DNA of 64,000 nt from Defluviicoccus sp. GTDB lineage: Bacteria; Pseudomonadota; Alphaproteobacteria; MPNO01. The stretch spans positions 1-64,000 of the forward strand of contig JAJEHI010000103.1 in the NCBI GenBank assembly GCA_022823775.1. Direction: 5' to 3'. Every line of letters starts with the position of its first letter. Position 1 is the stretch's first letter. Below, in pieces: positions 1 through 8,925 of this stretch. A program made the position numbers and the translations under genes. The notes under the pieces were generated by a model. It saw only the letters and a program-made list of their open reading frames with translations. It did no database searches and had not been told where the DNA came from.

Positions 1-114
1 AGCGTCCGCGTCGGTGAAGGCGCGGCCACGCGGGCGGCGGTGCAGGTCGGTACCGTCGGGGAATTGCTGGACTGGCTCGCACGGTTCCCGCGCGCGCTGC
101 GGCCCGGCCCCTGA
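1..114 (+). CDS. C-terminal fragment of an unidentified protein (truncated by window start)
   Basis: Open frame from base 1: SVRVGEGAATRAAVQVGTVGELLDWLARFPRALRPGP*, ending at a TGA at 112-114. Confidence 0.35.
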   Translation, partial: SVRVGEGAATRAAVQVGTVGELLDWLARFPRALRPGP

Positions 115-140
115 ACCCGGCCGGCTGTCGCCCGGGAGCC

Positions 141-241
141 CCCCGACCCTCTCCCCGTGGGGGAGAGGGGGACTCGCTTGCCAGCCCGCTCGTTGCCTTC
201 TCCCCTCCCGCTTGCGGGAGGGGCCGGGGGAGGGTGGGCCG
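141..241. repeat. Intergenic palindromic repeat, family A (CCCT-CTCCCC..GGGGAGAGGG ... CTCCCGCTTGCGGGAGGGG)
   Basis: Same composite also at 11720-11824, 51444-51550 (inverted) and 63467-63572. Confidence 0.85.
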
Positions 242-274
242 GGGCGTCGTGAACCGATAAGGTCGGAAAATGCG

Positions 275-454
275 CTAACCCCGCCGGCGCGCCTTCCACG
301 CGACATTGACCGGGGAATAGGACAGTCTCGGCGTTCGGCTCATCTGGCGCTTGAACGCCGCGTACTCGCGGAGATTGTACACCGTCGGCGTTTTCGTCCG
401 GGGCCGGACCGGACGATCGATCATCGGTTTGAAAAAGGACATGAGGATGTGCAT
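275..454 (-). CDS. Small hypothetical basic protein (59 aa), divergent from the HTH regulator
   Basis: MHILMSFFKPMIDRPVRPRTKTPTVYNLREYAAFKRQMSRTPRLSYSPVNVAWKARRRG; internal ATG of the 275..538 ORF with upstream AGGAGG-like sequence. Confidence 0.5.
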   Translation of the reverse strand: MHILMSFFKPMIDRPVRPRTKTPTVYNLREYAAFKRQMSRTPRLSYSPVNVAWKARRRG

Positions 455-485
455 TGCCCGTCCTCCTTTTCGCACCGTCAGTTGG

Positions 486-561
486 GCGCACTGTGTGCGC
501 ATTGATGGGAAAATAGGCGCACTACGTGCGCAAAGCAAGTTGAAAAGCGCACTTTGTGCGC
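486..561. promoter_or_regulatory. Three phased palindromic operators GCGCAC-N3-GTGCGC
   Basis: 486-500 GCGCACTGTGTGCGC, 517-531 GCGCACTACGTGCGC, 547-561 GCGCACTTTGTGCGC; 30-31 bp periodicity between divergent ORFs. Confidence 0.8.
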
Positions 562-606
562 TTAAAGTCGAATCGCCCCGTAACGATAGAGCGAAGACCG
601 TTCGCC

Positions 607-858
607 GTGAGCAAGGATCGCGAAAGCGGAAAATCGCCGGCGCCGGCGATGTCGGCGGCGCAGTTCAAGCGCTGGCGGAAGTCCCTCAACCTGTCGCAGA
701 AGGAGGCCGCGGTCGCGCTCGGGCTCAAGCGGCGCATCCTGCAGTATTACGAGAAGGGCGAGCGGAACGGCGACAGGGTGAGTATCCCGAAGACCGTGCG
801 GCTCGCCTGTTACGCGCTCGCGCAAGGCTGCGAGGATTATTCCGGCCCCGGCGAGTAG
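607..858 (+). CDS. Helix-turn-helix (XRE/HTH_3-like) transcriptional regulator
   Basis: GTG start; FKRWRKSLNLSQKEAAVALGLKRRILQYYEKGER is a typical HTH_3 pattern. Confidence 0.75.
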   Translation: MSKDRESGKSPAPAMSAAQFKRWRKSLNLSQKEAAVALGLKRRILQYYEKGERNGDRVSIPKTVRLACYALAQGCEDYSGPGE

Positions 859-861
859 AGG

Positions 862-2226
862 CTATCTGGTGATGATTTCCGGCCCCATCAGGGCGGTCGG
901 GATCCAGGTCGAGATCCACGGCACGTAGGTCACCAGGATCAGGAAAACGAACATGATGCTTACCCAGGGAAGGGCCGCGCGCACCACGTTCATCACCGAC
1001 ATCGAAGCGACTCCGGCGGTCACGAACAGGTTGAGCCCGACCGGCGGGGTGATCATTCCGATCTCCATATTGACCACCATGATGATGCCGAGATGGATCG
1101 GGTCGATGCCGAGCTCGATCGCGATCGGGAAGACCAGCGGAGCGACGATGATCAGGAGTCCCGACGGCTCCATGAACTGACCGCCGATCAGCAGCAGCAC
1201 GTTCACCACGACGAGGAAAAGGATCGGCCCCAGCCCCGCGGCCAGCATCGCCTCGGCGATTTCCTGCGGAATCCGTTCCTCGGTCAGCACATGCTTGAGG
1301 ATCAGCGCGTTGGCGATGATGAACATCAGCGTGACGGTGAGCTTGCCGCCTTCGAGCAGGGTCTTCTTCGTGTCGGGATGCCAGAACACGCCGACCGTGC
1401 GCCAGACGAGCGCCAGGCCCCGCGGTCCGGCCTCGGCGAACGGACCCATGTCGCGGTAGACGAAGTTGGCGATGAGGAAGGCATAGACCGCGGCGACGGC
1501 GGCGGCCTCGGTCGGTGTGAAGACCCCGCCGTAGATGCCGCCCAGGATGATGAAGATCAGCAGCAGCCCCCAAAACGCGTCGCGCGCCGAGTCGAACAGC
1601 TCGCGCCAGCCCGCCCAGGGTTGGGACGGCAGGCCGCGGACCCGCGCGGTCACGTAGATCCCAGCCATCAGCATCAGCCCGGCGACGATGCCGGGCAGGA
1701 TGCCGGCGAGGAACATGCGCCCGACCGAGACGTCGGTCGCCGCGGCGTAGACCACCATCACGATGGAGGGCGGGATCAATATGCCGAGCGTGCCGGCATT
1801 GCAGATGACGCCGGCCGCGAATTCCTTCGTGTAGCCCACCTCGCGCATGCCGGCGATGACGATCGAGCCGATGGCGATCACCGTCGCCGGCGACGAGCCG
1901 GAAAGGGCCGCGAACATCATGCAGGCGACGACCGACGCGATCGCGAGCCCGCCCTTGATATGGCCGACGAGCGCGATGGCGAACCGGATGATGCGCCGCG
2001 CCACCCCGCCGGTCGACATGAAGGTCGAGGCGAGGATGAAAAACGGGATGGCGAGCAGCGTGTAATGACCGTCGAAAGCGGAGAACAGGGTCTGCGCGAT
2101 GGAGGCGAGGGAGCCGTCCGAGTGGAGCACCAGGAAGAGGATGCTGGAGAGGCCGAGCGAGACCGCCACGGGCACCCCGATCACCATCAGCAGGATGACG
2201 AGGCCGAACAGGAGGGCGACTTCCAT
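862..2226 (-). CDS. dctM: TRAP transporter large permease subunit (DctM family)
   Basis: 454 aa, multi-TM; GVPVAVSLGLSSILFL, GSSPATVIAIGSIVIAGMREVGY, MITPPVGLNLFV motifs. Confidence 0.93.
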   Translation of the reverse strand: MEVALLFGLVILLMVIGVPVAVSLGLSSILFLVLHSDGSLASIAQTLFSAFDGHYTLLAIPFFILASTFMSTGGVARRIIRFAIALVGHIKGGLAIASVVACMMFAALSGSSPATVIAIGSIVIAGMREVGYTKEFAAGVICNAGTLGILIPPSIVMVVYAAATDVSVGRMFLAGILPGIVAGLMLMAGIYVTARVRGLPSQPWAGWRELFDSARDAFWGLLLIFIILGGIYGGVFTPTEAAAVAAVYAFLIANFVYRDMGPFAEAGPRGLALVWRTVGVFWHPDTKKTLLEGGKLTVTLMFIIANALILKHVLTEERIPQEIAEAMLAAGLGPILFLVVVNVLLLIGGQFMEPSGLLIIVAPLVFPIAIELGIDPIHLGIIMVVNMEIGMITPPVGLNLFVTAGVASMSVMNVVRAALPWVSIMFVFLILVTYVPWISTWIPTALMGPEIITR

Positions 2227-2229
2227 CCC

Positions 2230-2856
2230 TCAGCGCTCCGGCCGGTCGGACGGCGCGGTTTCCCGCAGGGTTTCCTCGACCTCGTGCGAGGCGATCACCG
2301 TGACCTGCTCGCCGCGCAGGATGCTCATCCCCGCCTGGAGGAAACGCCAGGTGAGCAGCGCCATCCCCAGCGGCAGGACCGCGTAGGGGATGAAGCGCGG
2401 CATCTTCTCGTAGGCCTCGCCCTCGTTGAACCAGTCGGCGAGGAACTGGAGAAACCCGGGCATCGGCACGTCGTTGACTTCGAGGAAGGCCCGCTTGGTG
2501 GCGAAGGGATACCAGTAATCCCAGGACCCGATCAGCAGCAGGATGGCGAAGGCCAGGCAGGCGGCGACCGAGACCAGGCCGAGTATCCGCCGTGCCGCCG
2601 GGCCCAGCGAATTGATCAGGAGGTCGATCCCGAGATGGAGCGACCGCTTGACCGCGTAGGAAGCGCCCAGCAGCACCAGCCAGGCGAACAGGAACACCGT
2701 CGCCTCGAGCGCCCACAGGAGGTTGTCGTTGAAGACGTAGCGCGCGATCACGTTGGCGAAGGTGATCACGGTCATCAGGCCGAGGAAGACCGCGATCAGG
2801 GTTTCCTCGAGCCGGTCGACGAGCTGCCCGATCCTCGATCCCGAAGGTTCCGGCAT
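2230..2856 (-). CDS. dctQ: TRAP transporter small permease subunit (DctQ family)
   Basis: 208 aa, 4-TM pattern, directly upstream of dctM on the same strand. Confidence 0.88.
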   Translation of the reverse strand: MPEPSGSRIGQLVDRLEETLIAVFLGLMTVITFANVIARYVFNDNLLWALEATVFLFAWLVLLGASYAVKRSLHLGIDLLINSLGPAARRILGLVSVAACLAFAILLLIGSWDYWYPFATKRAFLEVNDVPMPGFLQFLADWFNEGEAYEKMPRFIPYAVLPLGMALLTWRFLQAGMSILRGEQVTVIASHEVEETLRETAPSDRPER

Positions 2857-2939
2857 GCGCCGGCTACCGGGTCAACGGCCCCGGCCCCGGGCGGCCCCGA
2901 AGGGCCGGCCCGGAAGCGGGGTTTCGGGTAAGGCGCGTT

Positions 2940-3944
2940 TCAGCTTCCGACGTTGGCCGCCTGCGCGGCCTCGATCAGGTCGGCGCCGATGTCCTTCTCG
3001 AACTTGTTCCATACCGGGCGAAGAGCCTTGACCCAGGCTTCGCGCTGCTGCGGCGTGAGAGTACGCACCTTGCCGCCCGCCTCGACGATCTTCTTCTTGT
3101 TCTCCTGGTTGACGGTCCAGGCTTCCTTGTTCCGCTGCACCGTGACCTCTTCCAGGATCTTGGCGAACTGGCCGCGGATGTCCTTGGGCAGCCCGTCCCA
3201 CCATTCGGTCGAAGTGACGACGAGATAGTCGATGATGCCGTGATTGGTCACGGTCACGCCGTCCTGCACCTCGAAGAACTTCTTGCCGTAGATGTTGGAC
3301 CAGGTGTTCTCCTGGCCGTCGACCACCTTGGTCTGGAGCGCGCCGTAGACCTCCTTGAAGGCCATCTTCTGCGGGTTCGAGCCGAGCTGCTTGAACTGGG
3401 CGACCAGCACGTCGGACGGCTGGACGCGGAACTTGAGCCCCTTGGCGTCCGCCGGCACCAGCAGCGGCTTGCTCGCCGACAACTGCTTCATGCCGTTGTG
3501 CCAGAACTGGAGCCCCTGCAGGCCGCGGCGCTTCATCGAATCCTTCAGCGCCTGGCCGGCCTTGGAGTTCTGGAAGCGGTCGACCGCGGCGATGTCCTTG
3601 AACATGAAGGGCAGGTCGAAGATGCGGAACTTCTTGGTGAATTTCTCGAACTTCGACAGCGACGGCGCGGCGAGATGCACGTCGCCCTGGAGCATCGCCT
3701 CCAGCACCTTGTTGTCGTCGTAGAGCGTGGAGTTGGGGAAGACCTGCATGCAGGCCTTGCCGTTCATCTCGGCGTTCACCCGCTTGGCCAGAAGCGTCGC
3801 GGCGATCCCCTTCGGGTGCTTGTCGGTGTTGGTCACGTGGCTGAACTTGATGACCGTTTCGCCCTTGTCGCACTTGGCGAACGCGGGGGCGGCGAGGGCC
3901 GCGATGGCAACGCACGCGACGGCGCCTGCGATCGATCTCTGCAT
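2940..3944 (-). CDS. dctP: TRAP transporter substrate-binding protein (DctP family)
   Basis: Signal peptide MQRSIAGAVACVAIAALAAPAFA; KFSHVTNTDKHPKG, KFRVQPSDVLVAQFKQLGSNPQKMAFKEVYGALQTKVVDGQENTWSNIY. Confidence 0.92.
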   Translation of the reverse strand: MQRSIAGAVACVAIAALAAPAFAKCDKGETVIKFSHVTNTDKHPKGIAATLLAKRVNAEMNGKACMQVFPNSTLYDDNKVLEAMLQGDVHLAAPSLSKFEKFTKKFRIFDLPFMFKDIAAVDRFQNSKAGQALKDSMKRRGLQGLQFWHNGMKQLSASKPLLVPADAKGLKFRVQPSDVLVAQFKQLGSNPQKMAFKEVYGALQTKVVDGQENTWSNIYGKKFFEVQDGVTVTNHGIIDYLVVTSTEWWDGLPKDIRGQFAKILEEVTVQRNKEAWTVNQENKKKIVEAGGKVRTLTPQQREAWVKALRPVWNKFEKDIGADLIEAAQAANVGS

Positions 3945-4060
3945 CGAGTGTTCTCCCTGTGGAATTCGTCGGCCGGAAGGGCGATTCGCGCTTCCGGCAC
4001 CGCTGGCCGCACCGTAGGTAATCGCACGAAAGGCGTCAACTTTCGGGCCGTCGGCCCGCT

Positions 4061-4471
4061 TCACGCCGCGACCACGGCCAGCAGGTCGATCTCGATCAGG
4101 AACTGCGGATTCGAGAGCCGCGTGACGCCGACCAGGGTCGACGGGGGCTGCTTGTCCGGATCGCCGAATTTGGGCGTCGTCGGGTCGGTCTGGATCCTCA
4201 GATATTCATCGACGTCGAGGACGAAGATCCTGCGGTAGACCACGTCGTCCCAGGTGGCGCCCGCCGCCCCGAGCTGGATTTCGAGGTTCTCGTTGACCGC
4301 GATGTACTGCCCCAGGTAATCGCCCGGCGCCACGGGCCGGTAGTTTTCGTCCGACGGCGTCTGGCCGGCGATAAAGACCAGCTTGGTCGGCCCCGTGACG
4401 GTGACCACCCGGGTAAAGGCGGGATGCTTGAAAATCCCCTCCGGGTCGATGTGCTCGCGTTCCATCGGCAT
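4061..4471 (-). CDS. RidA/YjgF/YER057c/UK114 family protein
   Basis: FIAGQTPSD..., WDDVVYRRIFVLDVDEY..., STLVGVTRLSNPQFLIEIDLLAVV; GGAG upstream of ATG. Confidence 0.9.
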   Translation of the reverse strand: MPMEREHIDPEGIFKHPAFTRVVTVTGPTKLVFIAGQTPSDENYRPVAPGDYLGQYIAVNENLEIQLGAAGATWDDVVYRRIFVLDVDEYLRIQTDPTTPKFGDPDKQPPSTLVGVTRLSNPQFLIEIDLLAVVAA

Positions 4472-4594
4472 TCTCCGTAATGGTGGACGCGCACACTGTA
4501 GGAGGATGCGGTTCGCCGGGAAACGCCGTCCGCCCTTCGATAGGGGGTTATCTGCCTTACTCGACTGGAGGAAGCCCGCCACAGTTCTTCCGTC

Positions 4595-4990
4595 ATGCCC
4601 GGACTTGTTTCATTGCTGTCCGGTTTAATTCCGGCGGACGAAGCGCGAGGCTCAAGAACGAGCGGGTTTCCGACAGTTCGCGCGAGTCGGGACACGAATT
4701 TCGGCGCGCCGGCATCGCCCGTCGCCGTCACCGGTGTCGCCCCGGTTTTCCCTCCCGTCACCCCCCGCCGTCATGGCCGGACTCGTTCCGGCCATCCACG
4801 TCTCACCGCATCGCGGTGCGCGCCCGGAGGGAACGAGGCGGTGGCCCCACTTGGATGCCCGGAACAAGTCCGGGCATGACGACAAAGGGGGGATGCCGGA
4901 GGACACCCGCACCGGCGGCCCGCGCCCCCCGTCGTTACGAAGGTCGTCCCGAAGTTAAACCGGACAGCAATGAAACAAGTCCTGGCATAA
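4595..4990. repeat. ~390 bp composite element with nested terminal inverted repeats
   Basis: Perfect 27-bp inverted repeat GGACTTGTTTCATTGCTGTCCGGTTTA (4601-4627) vs its complement (4956-4982); inner inverted pair GTCATGGCCGGACTCGTTCCGGCCATCC (~4770) vs GGATGCCCGGAACAAGTCCGGGCATGAC (~4853). Confidence 0.85.
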
Positions 4991-5021
4991 CGACAGGGGG
5001 CGGCACGACAGCGTCGTCCGG

Positions 5022-5705
5022 CTACGCGGTCGGCTCGGGCGGCAGGGAGATGTCGAAACGTCGTCTGAGCAGGTCGTCGATCAGGTCGAAGCAGGAGCCG
5101 TAGCGAACCACCCGCATGCGTCCGACGTCGATCATCGTCGAGGATTTGCCGTAGCGGTTCCAGCGCGACAGCCCGTAGTCGATGACGATATCCGCGGCGT
5201 CGCGAACCTCGGGCTCGATGTCGTCGGCCCGGAACTTCACGCCCAGGAGAGAGATATTGGCCGACGAGCCGATCACCAGACGGTTGTCGGCGAACGCGAT
5301 GCGCGCCAGCTCGTCGAGCAGCGGGCCGGCGTTGAGCAGCATCGCGATCGTGCCTTCGTCGGTGGTCTGATCGAGCACGTCCCCGTCCAGCGAGGCGAGC
5401 GCCGGATGGTCGAGCCTGCCGGGCGCAACGGTTCCCATCGGAAGGTTCGCGTCCTCCACGATGGCGGAGACGACGGACCGGCGGTCGTTCTCCAGGACAT
5501 GCAGGTCGCGGTGCATCTCCAGGCAGCCGCACATGGCGTTGAGCTTTTCCGGCTTGCGCCGCTTGACCCGGAAGATCTTCCAGATGGCCTCGGCCGTCAC
5601 GCCGAGAATCACGTATCCGACGTCCGTCGGGATAATCCCGATTCCGCCGGCGAGCAGCGTATCGTATACGCGCTTGGCGTCTGACTCATAATCACGAAAG
5701 GACAT
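5022..5705 (-). CDS. YrdC/Sua5/TsaC-like threonylcarbamoyl-AMP synthase family protein
   Basis: GGIGIIPTDVGYVI, KRRKPEKLNAMCG (KxR), GSSANIS (SxN). Confidence 0.85.
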   Translation of the reverse strand: MSFRDYESDAKRVYDTLLAGGIGIIPTDVGYVILGVTAEAIWKIFRVKRRKPEKLNAMCGCLEMHRDLHVLENDRRSVVSAIVEDANLPMGTVAPGRLDHPALASLDGDVLDQTTDEGTIAMLLNAGPLLDELARIAFADNRLVIGSSANISLLGVKFRADDIEPEVRDAADIVIDYGLSRWNRYGKSSTMIDVGRMRVVRYGSCFDLIDDLLRRRFDISLPPEPTA

Positions 5706-5709
5706 GGAC

Positions 5710-6207
5710 TTACGGCTGTTTCTTCCAGTACTGTCTCATTATATCCGCCACCCAGGCCGGTTCGAACACCTCGCCTCGCGGGGCGAACGCGGTCATGTAG
5801 GGCTTGATGTCGATAACCGGCGTACCGTCGATTGCATCCAGCCCGCGAACCCGGACGGCGGTGCCCTCCACGCCGAGCACCCGGCAGACCGTCGAGCCGA
5901 TCAGGTTGGGGCGGTAATGCCCGCGCTGGGCGAAGATTCCGGTCAGCGGCAGGTCCGGATCGTTGCGCGGATGGCGCGCGCCGGCGACGATCGTTTCGGG
6001 GTCGGTGACATGGAACCGGAACAGGACAACGGCGTGGGAGAAGCCGTCGAGTCCGAGGATCGCGTCGGCGCCGAGCCAGTCGGTGTCGAGTTCGATGGTG
6101 GCGGTGACGCCGTCCCAGTCGTCGTTGAACGGCTCCTTGCGGCCGCCGCGCACGAACCCGATGGGTCGGAGCGAAACGGTCGCCGTCACGGCGCGTTCGG
6201 CGTCCAC
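5710..6207 (-). CDS. TrmO/TsaA-like tRNA(t6A37) methyltransferase family protein
   Basis: LRPIGFVR...GLDGFSHAVVLFRFH...ARHPRNDPDLPLTGIFAQRGHYRPNLIGSTVCRVLGVEGTAVRVRGLDAIDGTPVIDIKPY. Confidence 0.88.
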   Translation of the reverse strand: MDAERAVTATVSLRPIGFVRGGRKEPFNDDWDGVTATIELDTDWLGADAILGLDGFSHAVVLFRFHVTDPETIVAGARHPRNDPDLPLTGIFAQRGHYRPNLIGSTVCRVLGVEGTAVRVRGLDAIDGTPVIDIKPYMTAFAPRGEVFEPAWVADIMRQYWKKQP

Positions 6208-6764
6208 TCGCGGACCACCGTCTCGTACTCGGCCCGCGTGCGCTCGGCGGGAGGCTCCTTGGCGGTCCCGATATAGACGAAGCCCGCGACCCGCTCGTTC
6301 TCGCCGCAGCCGAGCGCGGCCGCGACGTCGTCGTTATAGGCCGGCCACTCGGTGAGCCATTGCGCGGAATAGCCGATGGCGTGCGCGGCGTTCAGCATGT
6401 TCATGCAGACAGCGCCGCTCGAAAGGGTCTGCTCCCACTCCGGGATCTTGTGCTCCGGCGTGACGCGCGACGTCACCGCGACGATGACCGGCGCACGCTG
6501 GAAGCGTTCCCGCTCCACCTCGACCAGCTCGTCGAACGCGTCGGGGTTTTCCTTCTTGAACGCCTCGGCGAGAACGTCGCCGAAAGCCACCCGCGCGGCG
6601 CCCCTTATGACGACGAAGCGCCAGGGTCCGAGCTTGCCGTGATCCGGCACCCTCATCCCGGTCTTGAGGATGGAGTCCAGCTCGTCCTCGCTCGGGCCGG
6701 GATCGCCCAGGTTGCGGGCGGTGACCGAGCGGCGGGTCATGAGGAAGTCGATGATTTCTGTCAT
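6186..6764 (-). CDS. Nitroreductase family protein (YdjA-like)
   Basis: RRSVTARNLGDPGPSEDELDSILKTGMRVPDHGKLGPWRFVVIRG; GYSAQWLTEWPAYN. Confidence 0.9.
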   Translation of the reverse strand: MTEIIDFLMTRRSVTARNLGDPGPSEDELDSILKTGMRVPDHGKLGPWRFVVIRGAARVAFGDVLAEAFKKENPDAFDELVEVERERFQRAPVIVAVTSRVTPEHKIPEWEQTLSSGAVCMNMLNAAHAIGYSAQWLTEWPAYNDDVAAALGCGENERVAGFVYIGTAKEPPAERTRAEYETVVREWTPNAP

Positions 6765-6780
6765 GGTCTGCTCCGATGAA

Positions 6781-8436
6781 TCATGCGGACGCGCGCGCCT
6801 CCGCGCGCTCCCGTTCGAGGGCGCGAAGCGCTCCCCGCTGGATCTTGCCCGTGGCCGTGAGCGGCAGGGCGTCGACGAACTCAACGGCGCGCGGATACTT
6901 GAAGGCCGAGATCTGCGATTTCACGTAGTCCTGCAGCTCGCCGGCGATCTCCCCGTTCCCTTCCGCGCCGTCGGCGAGCGCGACGAAAGCCTTGACGATG
7001 GCGCCCCGGTCGGGGTCCGGCGAGCCCACCACGGCGCATTCCCGCACCATCGGGTGCTCCAGCAGCACCGCCTCGACCTCCAGCCCGGAGACGTTGTACC
7101 CGCCGGTCAGGATCATGTCGTCGGTTCGCGCCTCGTAATGGATGTAGCCGTCCTCGTCCACCCTGCAGAGATCGCCCGACAGGTTCCAGCCGTCGCGGAT
7201 GTACCTGGCCTGCCGCTCCTCGTCGTCGAGATAGCGGCAGCCGTTGGGTCCCTTGACGATCATCTGCCCGATCTCGCCCGGACGCGTATCCTCGAAGGAA
7301 TCGTTCACCACCCGCACCTCGAACCCCGGAATCTGCTTTCCGATGGCGCCGGGCTTGATGTCGTCCCCGGCGGCCGAGATGAAGATGTGCAGCAACTCGG
7401 AAATTCCGAGCCCGTTGATCATCGAGACGCCGGTGATTTCCTTCCAGCGGTTGAACACCGCGGGCGCGAGCGGCTCTCCGCCGCCCACGCAGACGCGGAG
7501 GCTGGAGAGGTCGTAGTCCGCCGCGTGCTCGAGCATCAGCTTGTAGCCCGATGGCGTCGAGAAGCAAACCGTGGCCCGGGTCTTCTCGATCGTTTCCAAA
7601 AGCAGCTTCGGAGTCGCGCGCTCCAGAAGCACGGTCGAGGCGCCGAAACGCGGCGCGTCGACCAAAAAGGCGCACAACCCGTATAGAAACGCGATTTGCG
7701 GGCTGCCGCAGACGATGTCGCCGGGGCGAATGTCGACGAGATGGCCGATGAAGCAGTCGGCGGCCGCGAGCAGGTCGCGGTGGAAGTGGATCGTGCCCTT
7801 GGGCGTGCCGGTGGAGCCCGAGGTAAAGCCGACGATCGCGACATCTTCCGCCGAGGTGTCGACATTCGCGAATGTCGACTCCGCGCCCGCCGCGCGCGCT
7901 TCGAGCCCGTCCGGGTCGTCGTTTCCGAAATAAAGTATCTGCCTCAGGTCGGCACAGTCGGGCGTGGCCGCCTCGATGTCGTCGGCAAGCGCCCGATGGG
8001 AAACGATGTACTGGATGCGCGCCCGGTTGGCGATGTACTCGATCTCGCGGGCGCGCAGCGTAGGCATCGTGGTGACCGCCACCCCGCCCGCCTTGAGGAC
8101 CGCGTACCACGCGGCGGCCAGCAGCGGATGATTGCCCGAGCGCAGCATCACGCGATTGCCCGGGACGAGACCGAGCTCGTCCACCAGCAGGTTGGCGATA
8201 CGGTTGGACTCGGCCAACATGCCGCCATACGTCCAGACGCGTTCGCCGAAGCAAAACATCGGCTTGTCGGCGTAACCGGCTTCCGCCTGCCGATCGAGCA
8301 GCTCGACCGCCGCGTTGAAACGGGGCGGGTAGGCCGCGAGCTCGGGCAGGACCGAATAGTCCATCTCCGGCCACAGCGCGCGCGGCGGCAGGTTGTCGGC
8401 GATGAAGCTGTCGGTATGCGCGGAGGGTTCGGTCAT
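6781..8436 (-). CDS. AMP-binding acyl-CoA synthetase, 2-aminobenzoate/benzoate-CoA ligase-like
   Basis: IVGFTSGSTGTPKGTIHFHRD, YLDDEERQARYIRDGWNLSGDLCRVDEDGYIHYEARTDDMILTGGYNVSGLEVE, LPLTATGKIQR. Confidence 0.9.
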   Translation of the reverse strand: MTEPSAHTDSFIADNLPPRALWPEMDYSVLPELAAYPPRFNAAVELLDRQAEAGYADKPMFCFGERVWTYGGMLAESNRIANLLVDELGLVPGNRVMLRSGNHPLLAAAWYAVLKAGGVAVTTMPTLRAREIEYIANRARIQYIVSHRALADDIEAATPDCADLRQILYFGNDDPDGLEARAAGAESTFANVDTSAEDVAIVGFTSGSTGTPKGTIHFHRDLLAAADCFIGHLVDIRPGDIVCGSPQIAFLYGLCAFLVDAPRFGASTVLLERATPKLLLETIEKTRATVCFSTPSGYKLMLEHAADYDLSSLRVCVGGGEPLAPAVFNRWKEITGVSMINGLGISELLHIFISAAGDDIKPGAIGKQIPGFEVRVVNDSFEDTRPGEIGQMIVKGPNGCRYLDDEERQARYIRDGWNLSGDLCRVDEDGYIHYEARTDDMILTGGYNVSGLEVEAVLLEHPMVRECAVVGSPDPDRGAIVKAFVALADGAEGNGEIAGELQDYVKSQISAFKYPRAVEFVDALPLTATGKIQRGALRALERERAEARASA

Positions 8437-8502
8437 CGGCGGAAGGTAGTCGGGCGGTCGGGCCAAGCCAAGGGCCGGGCGTGCTTCCAAACGGAGCTCT
8501 CG

Positions 8503-8925
8503 TTACGGCGCGGTTTGGAGTGCCAGGAATTCCGCCGGCGTCAGGATCGGGATTTCGTGAAACGGGGGCATCGCCAGGAGGTCCCGGTCGCCGGTGACAA
8601 GGCAATTCGCCTCTCCCAGCAGCGCGGCTTCGAGCAGCTTGTCGTCGTCCGGATCGCGGCATCCGAGCTTCGCCCCGGTTATCGACACCCATTCCGAGAC
8701 CGATTCCAGTTGGGCCAGGTATAGGGCGCGGCCCGTCCGGCTCGCGTAGCGATCGAATTTCGAGCGGAAAAAGCGGGTTCGCAGTTCCTCGAAGGTTTCG
8801 TCGGAGAACAGCAGGACGCCTTTCTCGGCCCGCACCGCGTTCACCGCCGCGCGCGGCGGCCGTTGCGGGCGGAGCGCCGCGCTAATCAGGACGTTGGTGT
8901 CCAGAACGACCCGATCAGCTCTCAT
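8503..8925 (-). CDS. PIN-domain toxin (PIN_3 type)
   Basis: VVLDTNVLISAAL..., CRDPDDDKLLEAALLGEANCLVTGDRDLL; overlaps antitoxin gene. Confidence 0.92.
   Translation of the reverse strand: MRADRVVLDTNVLISAALRPQRPPRAAVNAVRAEKGVLLFSDETFEELRTRFFRSKFDRYASRTGRALYLAQLESVSEWVSITGAKLGCRDPDDDKLLEAALLGEANCLVTGDRDLLAMPPFHEIPILTPAEFLALQTAP

Noticed and set aside
141-241. Possible CRISPR-like array from recurring repeats
   Set aside because: Family A copies are dispersed tens of kb apart, not regularly spaced; no cas genes in the window
351-872. 173-aa ORF overlapping the HTH regulator
   Set aside because: Out of frame with the HTH domain and running through the operator array
725-2716. 663-aa minus-strand ORF in the dctM region
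   Set aside because: Out-of-frame overlap with dctM/dctQ; Arg/Gly-rich translation
1093-2931. 612-aa plus-strand ORF opposite the TRAP permeases
   Set aside because: Antisense shadow ORF; DctM/DctQ on the minus strand are unambiguous
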